A DNA stretch of 64,000 bases, taken from the NCBI GenBank assembly GCA_044222245.1, contig JBGANQ010000051.1, positions 3,537 through 67,536 of the forward strand, given 5' to 3'. The translations under genes were made by a program, and so were the position numbers. Below the pieces are notes generated by a model. It had not been told where the DNA came from, ran no database searches, and worked only from the letters and a program-made list of their open reading frames with translations. This document shows positions 14,784-23,260 of the stretch, one piece after another; the stretch's first letter is position 1; each line of letters starts with the position of its first letter. Source of the stretch: CALFML01 sp044222245 (lineage in GTDB: Bacteria; Myxococcota_A; Polyangia; Palsa-1104; JAEUJZ01).

Positions 14784-17534
14784 ATGGCCAGAGGCAACCG
14801 CTCAGGGGAGTTCCGCCCCGTCTCCATCCCCGCCGCGGTGCAGAGCGGGGTGACAGGCGGTGTGCTCTGGGAGATGGCCCCGACCGCCATGGTCGCCTTC
14901 GACTCCGCCTGGAAGATCCTCGGCTGGAACCGCGCCGCCGAGCGGCTGTTCGGCTACAGCGCCGCCGACGTGCTCGGCCGCCCCTACCCGCTGCTACCCG
15001 CCGAGCAGCGCCCCGCCTTCGAGCGCGCCCTGCTCGCCGCCGGCGAGTCCAAGGGGGACGCGCCGCCGCCGCTGCTCGGCAGCGAGCGGCTGCACCGCAG
15101 CGGCCGCCGCCTGCAGCTGCGCGCCGCCCTCACCCGCGCCGGAGCCGCCGAGGCGCCCATCTTCATCGAGTCGTTCGTCGAAACAAGCTCGCTCGAGCCG
15201 GTCGCCGGCGAGACCAGAGAGCCGCACCACACCGCCGAGGCGCTGCGCGAGTCCCAGGAGCGCTTCCGCGCCTTCATGGACAACACGCCCGTGGCGGCCT
15301 GGCAGGTCGACGCCGACAGCCGGATCGTCCTGGCCAACCCCGCCTACGCCTGGTTTACCGGCTACAGCGCCGCCGAGGTCGTCGGCAAGACCGTCCACGA
15401 GCTGTTCCCCCCCGAGCAGGCCCAGGCCTACCGGGCGCGCGATGAGCAGGTGCTGCGCACCGGCCAGGCCCAGGAGTGGCGGCTGTCATTTCAGCGCGGC
15501 GATGGGACCGCGTGCGAGAGCCTGATCATCAACTTTCCCGTCCCCGGCCCCGCCGGCCAGCGGATGATCGGCGCCATCGCGCTCGACCTGACCGAGCACC
15601 AGCTCCTGCGCGAGCAGATCCACCAGCAGGCGCAGCTCCTGTCCCACGGGCCGCAGGCGGTGATTACCTGGGATCCGCAGGGCCGCATCCGCAGCTGGAA
15701 CCGCGGCGCCGAGCTCACCTTCGGCTATAGCGCCGAGCAGGCCCTGGAGCTGTCCATCACCGAGCTTTTGCGCTCCGACGCCTCCACTGAGGTCGCCGAT
15801 CACGTCCCACCGCTGGTCAGCCTGCTGCGGCACAACCAGGGCGAGCCTTTGGAAGTCGGGCTGTGCCAGAAAAATGGCGAGCCTTTCTTCGCCCAGATCC
15901 TGTGCATCCCGCTGAGCGACAGCGAGGGCGCGCCGCTTGGCACCGTCGCCTACGTGCAGGACATCACCCAGCGCAAGCGCATCGAGGCCGAGCTCGGGGT
16001 CCAGCAGGCGCGCACCCAGGGCATCGTCAACACCGCCGTGGACGTCATCCTCACCGTCAGCGACCAGGGGTTCATCGAGTCGGCCAACCCGGCGGTGCGG
16101 CGGCTGCTCGGCTACGAGCCGGAGGAGCTGCTCGGGCAGCACGTCTCGATCATCCTGGCCGCGCACGCCCCCCACCTGCCCGAGGACCGCCTGCGCCACC
16201 CGCCCGGCGAGCCGCGCAGCCTGGGCATAAGCCGCGAGGTCTCGGCGCGCGCCAAGGACGGCCGCGAGATCCCGGTGCAGATGTCGGTGGGCGAGATGCG
16301 CCTTGGCGACCGCCGGGTGTTTGCCAGCATCCTCCACGACCTGACCGACCGCAAGCTGCTGGAGATGCAGTTCCTGCAGTCGCAGAAGATGGAGGCGGTG
16401 GGCCTTCTGGCCGGCGGGGTGGCGCACGATTTCAATAACCTCCTCACCGCCATCAACGGCTACAGCGACCTGCTGCTGCGCACGATCAGCCCGACCAGCT
16501 CGACCTACAGCATGGTGCAGGAGATCCACCTGGCGGGGGCGCGCGCCGTCACCCTGACCCAGCAGCTCCTGGCGTTCTCGCGCAAGCAGGTGCTGGCGCC
16601 GGTGGTGCTGAGCCTTAGCCGGGTGGTCGCCGACATGGTCAAGCTGCTCGGCCGGCTGGTCGGCGAGGACGTGGTCCTGCAGACGGTGCTCGCCGACAAC
16701 CTGTGGCCGTGCCGGGCGGACCTCGGGCAGCTGGAGCAGGTCATCATGAACCTGGCGGTCAACGCCCGCGACGCCATGCCCGGCGGCGGCCAGCTGACGC
16801 TCTCGACCAGCAACCTCACGGTCGACGATCCGGCGGCGCGCCTGCCCGTCGGCGACTACGTCTGCCTGACCGTCAGCGACAGCGGCTGCGGCATGGACCC
16901 CGCCACCCAGGCGCGGCTGTTCGAGCCGTTCTTCACCACCAAAGAGGTGGGGCGCGGCACCGGCCTGGGCCTGGCCACCGTCTACGGCATCGTCAAGCAG
17001 AGCGAGGGCTTCATCCTCGTCGACAGCGCGCTCGGCCGAGGGACCACCTTCCGCGTCTTTCTGCCGCGCACCCAGGCGGCGGTGAGCCCAGTCGCCGCCG
17101 GTCCACCGCGGCGCGACAGTCCGCCGGGGGCCGAGGTGATCCTGCTCGTCGAAGATGAGCTGAGCGTGCGCACCATGACCCAGCGCCTGCTCCAGCGCGG
17201 CGGCTACACCGTGCTGGCCGCCTCCAGCGCCGCCGAGGCGGAGCAGCTGTTCGCCGGCTCGGCGAGCCCGGTGCACCTGCTGCTCACCGACATCGTCATG
17301 CCCGGACCCAACGGCATCGAGCTGTCCACCCGGCTGCGCCGGCTGCGGCCCGAGCTGGCGGTGCTCTACATCTCCGGCTATGCCGAGGGCTCGCTGCCCG
17401 CCCGCAGCGCCTTGCCGGTGGGGGCGATGCTGCTCGCCAAGCCCTTCTCCTCCGACGTGCTGCTCAGCCGCGTCCGCGAGGTGCTCGACCGCGCCGTGCG
17501 GCGCCGCCGCAGCCGCTCTGACCCCGGCCACTGA
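14784..17534 (+). CDS. Hybrid sensor histidine kinase, four PAS domains plus receiver
   Basis: A 916-residue soluble kinase with four PAS domains at about residues 25-130, 155-270, 285-395 and 405-525. The HisKA domain follows, with GGVAHDFNNLL (phospho-acceptor His near residue 548), then the ATPase domain with NLAVNARDAMP (N box), DSGCGMDP and GTGLGLATVYG (G boxes) to about 755. A receiver domain at 785-905 carries acidic EDE, LLTDIVMPGPNG (phospho-acceptor Asp) and KPF. There is no membrane segment, so it senses a cytoplasmic signal. The order PAS-PAS-PAS-PAS-kinase-REC suggests phosphorelay to another protein. No DNA-binding partner is encoded next to it. Confidence 0.93.
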   Translation: MARGNRSGEFRPVSIPAAVQSGVTGGVLWEMAPTAMVAFDSAWKILGWNRAAERLFGYSAADVLGRPYPLLPAEQRPAFERALLAAGESKGDAPPPLLGSERLHRSGRRLQLRAALTRAGAAEAPIFIESFVETSSLEPVAGETREPHHTAEALRESQERFRAFMDNTPVAAWQVDADSRIVLANPAYAWFTGYSAAEVVGKTVHELFPPEQAQAYRARDEQVLRTGQAQEWRLSFQRGDGTACESLIINFPVPGPAGQRMIGAIALDLTEHQLLREQIHQQAQLLSHGPQAVITWDPQGRIRSWNRGAELTFGYSAEQALELSITELLRSDASTEVADHVPPLVSLLRHNQGEPLEVGLCQKNGEPFFAQILCIPLSDSEGAPLGTVAYVQDITQRKRIEAELGVQQARTQGIVNTAVDVILTVSDQGFIESANPAVRRLLGYEPEELLGQHVSIILAAHAPHLPEDRLRHPPGEPRSLGISREVSARAKDGREIPVQMSVGEMRLGDRRVFASILHDLTDRKLLEMQFLQSQKMEAVGLLAGGVAHDFNNLLTAINGYSDLLLRTISPTSSTYSMVQEIHLAGARAVTLTQQLLAFSRKQVLAPVVLSLSRVVADMVKLLGRLVGEDVVLQTVLADNLWPCRADLGQLEQVIMNLAVNARDAMPGGGQLTLSTSNLTVDDPAARLPVGDYVCLTVSDSGCGMDPATQARLFEPFFTTKEVGRGTGLGLATVYGIVKQSEGFILVDSALGRGTTFRVFLPRTQAAVSPVAAGPPRRDSPPGAEVILLVEDELSVRTMTQRLLQRGGYTVLAASSAAEAEQLFAGSASPVHLLLTDIVMPGPNGIELSTRLRRLRPELAVLYISGYAEGSLPARSALPVGAMLLAKPFSSDVLLSRVREVLDRAVRRRRSRSDPGH

Positions 17535-17543
17535 AGCCGGCGG

Positions 17544-18458
17544 CTACTCGGCAAAGTCGGCGGCGACGATGGCGCACGGCGGGCGCAGCCCGGGGACGCG
17601 CCGCGCTTCCAGGGGACGGCCCTGCTTGCCGCTGCCGCCCTGCCCCGGCGAGCCCGGCGGCGCCACCACCAGCACCCCCTCGCCGAGCGCGGAGAACCGG
17701 CCATCCAGGTAGAGCTGCGCCGCCGCCCCGTAGCCGATAAGGCCGCGGTAGCGCAGCGGCTCGCCGTCGTACTGCAGCGGCACCGGCGCCGACTCGCGCG
17801 CGGCACCGATGTAAAATAGCGGCGCCTCGGGCCAGTCGCCGCTCGGCAGCCCGAGGTTGGGCGCCACCAGGCGGCCGCCCCACGGCGAGCGCTCGCTGTG
17901 AAACAGCTCCTCGGCCGAGGGCTGCCCGGCCATGCGCACCTCGCGGATGAGCAGCCGCAGCGGCTCGGGGAAGCTGCGATCGTAGGGTCCGGCCGGCGCG
18001 CCGCTGCTCTGCCAGATCCCGCCCAGGCTCTGCTCGGCGACGCTCACCGCTTCTCTTATGACCTGCCCGGCAGCGGTCACCTCCAGCGCCGCCGGCACCG
18101 TTCCCGAGTCGTTGCCGCGCATCCAAACCACGGCGCTACTGCCATAGCTGGCGGCGCGCAGCGGCTCCAGGCTCCACTGCAGCGGGTCCCAGCGCGCCAC
18201 CTGATACCAGCGCCGCGCCGCCGCATCGCCCTGGACGAGCGCGAAGACCTTGCCCTGGCCGGCGCCGACCAGCGTCCCCCGGGCCGCCGCCAGCGCCACG
18301 AGCTCGGCGGGCGGCTGGACCTGCAGCGGCACCTGGCGGCTCCCGTCCGCGGTCGCCACGACCAGGGCACCCGAGCTCGCGTAGCACACAAGCTGCGGCG
18401 GCCCGGCGACCCCGCCCGGGGGAGTCGCCACCCAAGCGGACGCCAGGCTGGTGCGCAT
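17544..18458 (-). CDS. Hypothetical protein, beta-rich (propeller-like)
   Basis: This 304-residue protein has repeated beta-strand segments of the kind PQLVCYASSGALVVATADGS and GQGKVFALVQGD. They suggest a beta-propeller or similar fold, but no family motif (WD40, Kelch, NHL) is clear. There is no signal peptide. The start ATG at 18458 has no Shine-Dalgarno; GATAAA at 18467-18472 ends 8 nt upstream and could be the -10 of a leaderless mRNA. It is convergent with the hybrid kinase (10 bp apart) and divergent from the peroxiredoxin. Function unknown. Confidence 0.6.
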   Translation of the reverse strand: MRTSLASAWVATPPGGVAGPPQLVCYASSGALVVATADGSRQVPLQVQPPAELVALAAARGTLVGAGQGKVFALVQGDAAARRWYQVARWDPLQWSLEPLRAASYGSSAVVWMRGNDSGTVPAALEVTAAGQVIREAVSVAEQSLGGIWQSSGAPAGPYDRSFPEPLRLLIREVRMAGQPSAEELFHSERSPWGGRLVAPNLGLPSGDWPEAPLFYIGAARESAPVPLQYDGEPLRYRGLIGYGAAAQLYLDGRFSALGEGVLVVAPPGSPGQGGSGKQGRPLEARRVPGLRPPCAIVAADFAE

Positions 18459-18620
18459 ACGCCAGCTTTATCACGGAAGGGCGAGCCGAGGAATGCGGAC
18501 GAGGCTCGCACTTCCTTGGCCTAGCGGCTAACATGCCGGGCAGGCCTGGATAAACTCCGGCGCCGCGGGCCATCCCCGACCCCGAAACGAACGACTGAAC
18601 GAACCACCCAAGGAGTCCCC

Positions 18621-19265
18621 ATGGAATCGTCCAAGCAGCTGCCCCGCATCAACGAGCCGGCCCCCGACTTCAGCGCCATCACCACCCAGGGTCCCAAGAA
18701 GCTCAGCGATTACAAGGGCCACTGGCTGGTCCTGTTCTCGCACCCGGCCGACTTCACCCCGGTGTGCACCACCGAGTTCATCGCCTTCGCCGAGCGCTTC
18801 ACCGAGTTCCAGAAGCGCAACACCGACATCCTCGGCGTATCGATCGACAGCATCTACTCGCACCTGGCCTGGGTGCAGGCGATCAAAGAGAAGCTCAACG
18901 TGACCATCCCGTTTCCGATCATCGCCGACCTCGACATGAAGGTCGCCGGGGCCTACGGCATGATCCACCCCGGGGCGAGCGACACCTCGGCGGTGCGCAG
19001 CGTCTTTATTATCGACGACAAGCAGAACATCCGCGCCCTTGTCTACTACCCGATGAGCGCCGGCCGCAACATCGACGAGATCCTGCGGCTCCTGGACGCC
19101 CTGCAGACTGGCGACAAGCACGGCGTCGCCTGCCCGGCCGGCTGGCAGCCCGGCGACAAGGTGGTGGTCCCCGCCCCCAAGACCCAGCAGGCGGTGCAGG
19201 AACGGCTCGGCGACTCGTCGGTCGAGCTCAAGGACTGGTACCTCTCGCTCAAGAAGCTCGCCTAG
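18621..19265 (+). CDS. Peroxiredoxin, Prx6/1-Cys subfamily
   Basis: This 214-residue thiol peroxidase reduces hydrogen peroxide and organic hydroperoxides in the cytoplasm. The active-site segment is HPADFTPVCTTE with the peroxidatic Cys49. The Prx6-type C-terminal arm is present (SAGRNIDEILRLLDALQTGD and HGVACPAGWQPGDKVVVP, Cys171). The length and the arm separate it from 2-Cys AhpC. A strong AAGGAG precedes the ATG. A possible weak terminator follows. Confidence 0.92.
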   Translation: MESSKQLPRINEPAPDFSAITTQGPKKLSDYKGHWLVLFSHPADFTPVCTTEFIAFAERFTEFQKRNTDILGVSIDSIYSHLAWVQAIKEKLNVTIPFPIIADLDMKVAGAYGMIHPGASDTSAVRSVFIIDDKQNIRALVYYPMSAGRNIDEILRLLDALQTGDKHGVACPAGWQPGDKVVVPAPKTQQAVQERLGDSSVELKDWYLSLKKLA

Positions 19266-19290
19266 CCGGCTGCGCCCGGGCTCGCCGGCA

Positions 19291-19312
19291 GGGGGCTGAC
19301 GAGTCCCTTTTG
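19291..19312 (+). terminator. Possible weak terminator after the peroxiredoxin gene
   Basis: A short imperfect stem, GGGCT/AGTCCC with one bulged base and a GACG loop, is followed by TTTTG. It lies in the 96-bp gap before the aldo/keto reductase gene. The stem is short, so this is tentative. Confidence 0.25.
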
Positions 19313-19361
19313 CTGTGGGGCCAGGCCGCGCTGCGCGTATCCTTTTGCAAAGGACCGCGCC

Positions 19362-20192
19362 ATGTCGACCGCCAGCCCCGCGCCCGCAGACACCTTCACC
19401 CACCGCTTCATCCCCGCCTTTGGCAAGCGAGTCCACCGCCTGGGACTCGCGACGAGCTACGGCATCGACGAGGCCGGCGTGCGCGCCGCCTTCGCCGCGG
19501 GGATGAACTATGTCTTCTGCCCGCAGGGCGCCAAGGCGGGGCTCACCGATCCGCTGCGCGAGGCGCTGCAAAAAGACCGCGAGCGCCTGGTCGTCGCCAC
19601 CGGCCCGAGCCTGGGCTTCTTCGGCGGCTCGGTGCGGCGCTGCGCCGACAAGATGCGCGACAAGCTCGGCACCGACTACCTGGATCTGTTCCAGCTGCAC
19701 TGGCTGGGCAAGACCAGCGCCTGGACCGAGTCGACGGTGACGGCGCTGCAGGCGCTCAAGCAGGCGGGTCAGGCGCGCGCCATCGGCGTGTCGATCCACG
19801 ACCGCCCGCGCGCCGGGCGCCTCGCCGCCGACTCGCCGCTCGACGCGCTGATGATCCGCTATAACGCCTCGCACCCGGGGGCCGAGCGCGACATCTTCCC
19901 CCACTGCGAAAAGCGCCGGCCGGTGATCATCGCCTACACCGCCACCGACTGGCGCAAGCTGCTTGCCCGCCCGAGCGACTACAGCGGCCCGGTGCCCACC
20001 GCCGGCGACTGCTACCGCTTCTGCCTGTCGAGCCCCCACGTCGATCTGGTCCTGTGCGGCCCCGCCAGCGAGCGCGAGCTCAACGAAAACCTGCAGGCGC
20101 TGGAAAAAGGCCCGCTGTCCGCCGAGGAGATGACCTGGATGCGCGAGTTCGGAAGGCGCGTGTACGGCAAGGGGCTGGTGAATCAGAAGTAG
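19362..20192 (+). CDS. Aldo/keto reductase-like protein lacking the usual catalytic pair
   Basis: A 276-residue TIM-barrel protein of the AKR superfamily. It has TDYLDLFQLHWLG (the H117-type His), ALQALKQAGQARAIGVSIHD and the final HVDLVLCGPASERELNENLQAL, all standard AKR segments. The strand that normally carries the Asp and Tyr of the catalytic tetrad reads GMNYVFCPQGAKAGLTDPL instead of the usual NFFDTAxxYG form, so the Asp/Tyr pair is not in place. AGGA precedes the ATG. Either the enzyme has altered chemistry or it is a non-catalytic barrel. Confidence 0.72.
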   Translation: MSTASPAPADTFTHRFIPAFGKRVHRLGLATSYGIDEAGVRAAFAAGMNYVFCPQGAKAGLTDPLREALQKDRERLVVATGPSLGFFGGSVRRCADKMRDKLGTDYLDLFQLHWLGKTSAWTESTVTALQALKQAGQARAIGVSIHDRPRAGRLAADSPLDALMIRYNASHPGAERDIFPHCEKRRPVIIAYTATDWRKLLARPSDYSGPVPTAGDCYRFCLSSPHVDLVLCGPASERELNENLQALEKGPLSAEEMTWMREFGRRVYGKGLVNQK

Positions 20193-20287
20193 CAGAACGA
20201 CCCCATTGCGCAGCCTGCGCAGTCGATTGATTGCGGCGGCGCGGAGCACTCTGGTAACGTGCCGTAAATCACTCAGTGGACAAGGCC

Positions 20288-21256
20288 ATGCGATACCTCA
20301 TCACTGGCGGGGCAGGGTTTGTCGGCTCGCACCTAGCCGAGGGGCTCCTGCAGCTCGGACACGAGGTCTCGGTCATCGATGACCTGAGCACCGGGACCAT
20401 CCTCAACATCCGCCACCTCAAGGCGGAGCCGCGCTTCCACTACGTCATCGACACCTGCGCCAACCGGCCGCTGCTCGCCGAGCTCGTCGATGAAGCCGAC
20501 GTCATCTACCACCTGGCGGCGGCGGTAGGGGTCAAGCTCATCGTCGAGAGCCCGGTGCGCACGCTGGAGACCAACATCAAGCTCACCGAGCTCGTGCTCG
20601 AGCTGGCGCACAAAAAGAAGCGCCCGGTGTTCGTCGCCAGCACCTCCGAGTGCTACGGCAAGAGCGAGCAGTTCCCGTTCCAGGAAGACGGCGACCTGGT
20701 GCTCGGCCCGACGTCCAAGGGCCGCTGGTCGTACGCCTGCTCCAAGCTCATCGACGAGTTCCTCGCCATCGCCTACTACCGCGAGCGGCGGCTGCCCACG
20801 GTGGTCGGCCGCCTGTTCAACACCGTCGGGCCGCGCCAGACCGGCCAGTACGGCATGGTGGTGCCGACGTTTGTAAAGCAGGCCCTGTCCGGGCAGCCGC
20901 TGACGGTGTTCGGCGACGGCACGCAGTCGCGCTGCTTCACCCACGTGCGCGATGTGGTGGCGGCGCTGATCTCGCTCATGCAGCGCCCCGAGGCCTACGG
21001 CCAGGTCTTCAACATCGGCAACACCGAGGAGATCTCGATCAGCCAGCTGGCCGAGCAGGTGGTGCGGCGCACCGGCTCCAAGAGCCCGATCACCCTGGTC
21101 CCCTACGAGAAGGCCTACGAGCCCGGCTTTGAAGACATGCCGCGCCGGGTCCCCGACGTGAGCAAGATCGAGCGCCTCATCGGCTGGCAGCCGACCATTG
21201 GCCTGGCCCAGATCCTCGACGACGTGATCACCTCATTCCGCGAGACCGGGCGCTAG
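20288..21256 (+). CDS. NAD-dependent epimerase/dehydratase, extended SDR (nucleotide-sugar type)
   Basis: A 322-residue extended short-chain dehydrogenase. The NAD-binding start is ITGGAGFVGSHLAEGLL; DDLSTGT binds the adenosine ribose; the catalytic segment is ASTSECYGK with SYACSK (Tyr and Lys). VGRLFNTVGPRQTGQYGMV and TVFGDGTQSRCFTHVRDVV are typical of nucleotide-sugar 4-epimerases and UDP-glucuronate decarboxylase relatives. The substrate is probably a UDP- or GDP-linked sugar for surface polysaccharide. I chose ATG 20288 over GTG 20276 because AAGG lies just upstream. No neighbouring glycan cluster fixes the substrate. Confidence 0.85.
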   Translation: MRYLITGGAGFVGSHLAEGLLQLGHEVSVIDDLSTGTILNIRHLKAEPRFHYVIDTCANRPLLAELVDEADVIYHLAAAVGVKLIVESPVRTLETNIKLTELVLELAHKKKRPVFVASTSECYGKSEQFPFQEDGDLVLGPTSKGRWSYACSKLIDEFLAIAYYRERRLPTVVGRLFNTVGPRQTGQYGMVVPTFVKQALSGQPLTVFGDGTQSRCFTHVRDVVAALISLMQRPEAYGQVFNIGNTEEISISQLAEQVVRRTGSKSPITLVPYEKAYEPGFEDMPRRVPDVSKIERLIGWQPTIGLAQILDDVITSFRETGR

Positions 21257-21273
21257 CGCGGCGGCGCTGCCCT

Positions 21274-22137
21274 TCACGGCGCCTCGCGCAGGATCACGTC
21301 GCTGCGGGCCGGCTGCACCGTCACCCGATAGTGCTTGGTGGTAAGGACAAACCCGAGCAGGGCCATCGTCAGGCCGGCCCCTTGAATCAGGCCATCGAAG
21401 ATGAGCACCACCTGGACGGTGCGGTTGGGCAGCGGCAGGCCGCTCTGCTCGCCGAGCAGGAACCACGGGCCGAGCAGCGGCACCCAGGTCTCGGGCGAGC
21501 TTGACAGGTCGCGGGCGAGCAGCCGATCCGCCGCCCAGGTCGCGGCTAGAAGGCCCGTCCCGGCGATCACCAGGTTGTAGCGCCGCTGCCGCAAAAGCTG
21601 CGGCGGCGGCAGCCCCTGGCTGTCCTGCTCGGTCAGCTTGGGCGGAGCCGGGTTCTCGAAAGTGGCGACGCCATCGGCAGCGGCCCCCGCGGGGCTCTCG
21701 GCGCTGGTCGCGGCGCTTGCGGTGGCAGGCGCCGACTGGGCGGCAAAGTCGCGGTACCACGCGCTCCACAGCGATGGCACGTAAGCCCAGGCGTGCGGCC
21801 AGAAGCTCCAGGCGCTGGACATGTAGCTCGCCGGCGGCGGCAGGAGCGAGCCCGGCTTGGTCGGCTCCGGCTCGCTGCGGGTCGGTCCGGTGGTCGCGGC
21901 GCGCGGCGGCGGCACGACCACGGTCTTGGGCGGCGCCGGCGCGGCCGGCGGCGGCGCCGGACCCCCAAGCGGCTGCAGGGCCCCCTGCTGGACGCTGTGG
22001 CCCGAGGCGCCAAAGTCCCCGCCCTCGCCGCGCTGCGCCCAGGCGCTGCCCGCGGCCGCCCAAAGCCACAAGGCAGCGGCCAGCTCGCGGCCGCGCAGCC
22101 GCCCGGGTCGACTCGGCAAAAGAAGGCTCGCCTGCAT
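21274..22137 (-). CDS. Exported or membrane protein with Pro-rich linker and two C-terminal membrane segments
   Basis: A 287-residue protein. Its N-terminus looks like a signal peptide (ELAAALWLWAAAGSAWA, then QRGEG). Residues 35-90 are Pro/Ala/Thr-rich and probably disordered. A Trp/Tyr-rich stretch (MSSAWSFWPHAWAY) follows. Two hydrophobic segments lie near residues 185-205 and 245-270, with an RYNLVIAGTGLL start. I do not recognise the family. The ATG at 22137 lies 22 bp after the stop of the REC-DUF4388 gene, so they are probably co-transcribed. This may be a partner of that regulator, but the link is only positional. Confidence 0.6.
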   Translation of the reverse strand: MQASLLLPSRPGRLRGRELAAALWLWAAAGSAWAQRGEGGDFGASGHSVQQGALQPLGGPAPPPAAPAPPKTVVVPPPRAATTGPTRSEPEPTKPGSLLPPPASYMSSAWSFWPHAWAYVPSLWSAWYRDFAAQSAPATASAATSAESPAGAAADGVATFENPAPPKLTEQDSQGLPPPQLLRQRRYNLVIAGTGLLAATWAADRLLARDLSSSPETWVPLLGPWFLLGEQSGLPLPNRTVQVVLIFDGLIQGAGLTMALLGFVLTTKHYRVTVQPARSDVILREAP

Positions 22138-22159
22138 CGCGGTTACTGCCCGTCCTCCA

Positions 22160-23023
22160 TCACAGCCGGGGCTCGGCCAGGACGGGCGCAGTCGCGGCAC
22201 CGGCCGCCGCCTCGGCCTCGTCCAGGCGCCGCGCTCCCTCCATCAGCAGGTGGGTGATCTGGGTGCCGATCTCGTCGTCGGCGTGGACCTCGCCGGCGGT
22301 GAAGTCGAAGCGGCCGCTGTGCCAGGCGAGCAGCTGGTAGATGACAGCGACGCCGCGCTCGGGGCGCCGGGACTCGCCCTCGCGCCCGGGCGAGAGCAGC
22401 TCGGCCGCCAGCACCCGGCCGGCGCGGCAGACCAGGCGCCCGGTCTCGACCCCGCGCTGCACGACCAGGATGCCGCTCTTGCGCTCCATCTCGATCATCG
22501 ACAAGAGGCTGCCCAGGCTCAGCTGCTCCAGCGAGCCGTGCACCCCCGACAGCATACCGCCGCCGTCCGCCTCGCCCGGCGGGGCGCCCGAGGAGCTCAC
22601 CGCGGCCGGCGGCCACGGCCGGCCGCTCACCGGACCGGACTCGGGCTGGCGGCGCTTGCGCAGGGTGCTGGCGACCCGCAGGTCGAGCTCTTCGAAGCGA
22701 AACGGCTTGGGCAGGTAGTCATCGGCGCCCAGCCGCAGGCCGCGGATGCGATCCTCATCGGTCGACAGCGCGGTGAGCAGGAGCACCGGGGTCTGCGCCA
22801 GCTCGGGGTGGGCGCGCAGGGCGCGGAGCAGCGCCCAGCCGTCGAGCTTGGGCATCATGACATCGCTGATGATCAGGTCGGGGCGCAGCGCGAGCGCCCG
22901 CTCCAGCCCTTCTTCGCCGTCGCTGGCCGCGTGCACGCGGTGGCCGCGCTTGCTCAGCACCGAGGTCACCATGCGCACAATCCACGGATCATCGTCGACG
23001 AGCAGGATCTGCGCTGGAGGCAT
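22160..23023 (-). CDS. Response regulator with DUF4388 (PATAN-type) output domain
   Basis: A 287-residue protein. Residues 1-120 are a receiver domain: ILLVDDDPW, LIISDVMMPKLDG (phospho-acceptor Asp), LLTALS and GADDYLPKPF. A Pro/Ser/Gly linker follows to about 155. Residues 155-280 are DUF4388: GSLEQLSLGSLLSMIEMERKSGILVV, then GRVLAAE and WHSGRFDFTAGEV. REC-DUF4388 proteins are common in Myxococcota and are thought to act through protein contacts rather than DNA. No cognate kinase lies beside it; the hybrid kinase at 14784 is the nearest. Confidence 0.9.
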   Translation of the reverse strand: MPPAQILLVDDDPWIVRMVTSVLSKRGHRVHAASDGEEGLERALALRPDLIISDVMMPKLDGWALLRALRAHPELAQTPVLLLTALSTDEDRIRGLRLGADDYLPKPFRFEELDLRVASTLRKRRQPESGPVSGRPWPPAAVSSSGAPPGEADGGGMLSGVHGSLEQLSLGSLLSMIEMERKSGILVVQRGVETGRLVCRAGRVLAAELLSPGREGESRRPERGVAVIYQLLAWHSGRFDFTAGEVHADDEIGTQITHLLMEGARRLDEAEAAAGAATAPVLAEPRL

Positions 23024-23260
23024 GCCGAGGATTCTAAACTCCAGCCGGGCAGAGTCAAACTCCGGCCGCCCGGCGCCGCCCAGCGCGCGGGCGGCGGGCA
23101 GCCGGTGGGCCTCTGCGCGGGCGGTGCCAGAGGCCGGGTGAAGGTGAAGGTGAAGACGAAGGTGAAGGTGAAGGTGAGAAGGCGCGGGCGCCGGGCCGCA
23201 ACCTGCCGGGTGGAAGTGAACAGGGCGGGACGTCGGGAACGGCCGGGCGGCGGCAGTGGA
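23024..23260. other. Non-coding gap with a hexanucleotide microsatellite
   Basis: A 237-bp gap between two minus-strand genes holds a (GGTGAA)n tract at 23137-23178. I see no gene. The gap probably carries the promoter of the REC-DUF4388 gene. Confidence 0.4.
23137..23178. repeat. Hexanucleotide microsatellite GTGAAG x7 with one variant
   Basis: Seven copies of GTGAAG, with one GAC variant near the middle, form a purine-rich tract in a non-coding gap. Its GC and purine skew differ from the surrounding sequence. Confidence 0.85.
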
